The notes beneath the pieces are model-generated. The model saw only the letters and a program-made list of their open reading frames with translations. It was not told the origin of the DNA and did no database searches. From positions 11,606,716 through 11,670,715 of the forward strand of contig JAJEKV010000027.1 in assembly GCA_021234155.1 (NCBI GenBank): a stretch of DNA of 64,000 bases, written 5' to 3'. Shown here in pieces: positions 63,602 through 64,000 of this stretch. Origin of the DNA: Isoetes taiwanensis. Lineage: Eukaryota > Streptophyta > Lycopodiopsida > Isoetales > Isoetaceae. Positions within the stretch are counted from its first letter, which is position 1. Every line of letters begins with the position of its first letter. The position numbers were made by a program, and so were the translations under genes.

Positions 63602-64000
63602 GCCCAAATATGAGGTTTGGAGATTTCACTCAATTCCAGTCCAACTGCCTATTTGTGCACTTCATTGCCGTCCAAGATATAAACACTTAACATACAATTC
63701 CCTAAAAGATTTCAAACGCACATTTGTCTGCCTTTGGAGACCTTTGCTTGTTTACTTTGATTTTAATTGAAAGATTGGTCATTCTAATTGATGGGAGCTA
63801 GCTTACTAAAGCATTTGAATTTTCATTATTTGTTGAGCATATAAACTAATTGCTAATGGAGAATATACCCTTAAGCTTTAAGGGTATAACATGATGTGAT
63901 TGGCAAGGTTTTTGAGAATGGCTTGCATGGTATAGTATTTCCAATGAAGAATAAAAAGTAAGGACGAAATACTTGGAAATTATGGTTATTTTATGACTGA
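63602..64000. other. Right edge, no gene recognised
   Basis: AT-rich sequence with short repeats (CTTAAGCTTTAAGG). No feature can be supported. Confidence 0.4.

Overview
The window looks like nuclear DNA of a large, repeat-rich land plant genome. Supporting signs are plant-type Copia and Gypsy LTR retrotransposons, a pentatricopeptide (PPR) pseudogene, tRNA-promoter SINEs, GT-AG introns with TACTAA-like branch points and telo-box-like motifs. A fern, lycophyte or gymnosperm seems likelier than a small-genome angiosperm, but that is inference. I see no intact ordinary host gene. Almost everything is a mobile element, a nested insertion or a gene fragment.

Layout. 0.2-2.7 kb: decayed LINE, minus strand. 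3.5-21.3 kb: a 3.36 kb segment (SINE pair, perfect hairpin, PPR pseudogene) present twice in direct order. The second copy is split by a 9.8 kb insertion that nests a small inverted-repeat element, a Gypsy-type element with a 2.4 kb LTR, and a Copia element with TSD GATCT inside that LTR. 21.4-28.5 kb: SINEs, unassigned sequence and a truncated Copia. 28.9-54.9 kb: a large composite element, called 'element X' here. 55-56 kb: a Copia fragment without gag. 57-62.3 kb: a minus-strand mosaic of exon fragments (BAHD-like, hydrolase-like N-terminus, URI/prefoldin-like, Copia RNase H). 62.7-63.6 kb: a TRIM-like LTR element holding exon-like sequence.

Element X is the most unusual part. It has two divergent genes around a repeat-filled bidirectional promoter near 33.7-34.0 kb. 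The leftward gene encodes a DUF7869-type, transposase-like protein. The rightward gene begins with the histone H3 tail MARTKQTA and continues into a ParB/sulfiredoxin-like domain and further ORFs. About two dozen near-identical palindromes (arms AAATTGGGCG and CGCCCAATTT) fill its leader introns, an internal intron and the 3' region. Several reading frames are shifted, so this copy is probably dead.

The H3-like exon of element X is interrupted by an inverted-repeat, hAT-like element (35,338-49,996). Its T-rich centre contains two adjacent retroelements with long direct repeats. The second (40.5-49.7 kb) encodes a Penelope-like reverse transcriptase with a YMDD box and no visible GIY-YIG nuclease. 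A short coding exon lies inside its direct repeat and appears to splice, in the same phase, to either of two downstream ORFs. The first (35.7-40.5 kb) is a short companion with unrelated repeat sequence but the same architecture. Both carry a structured RNA block whose terminal stem has changed between them with pairing kept. This RT element family and element X are the best candidates for something undescribed.
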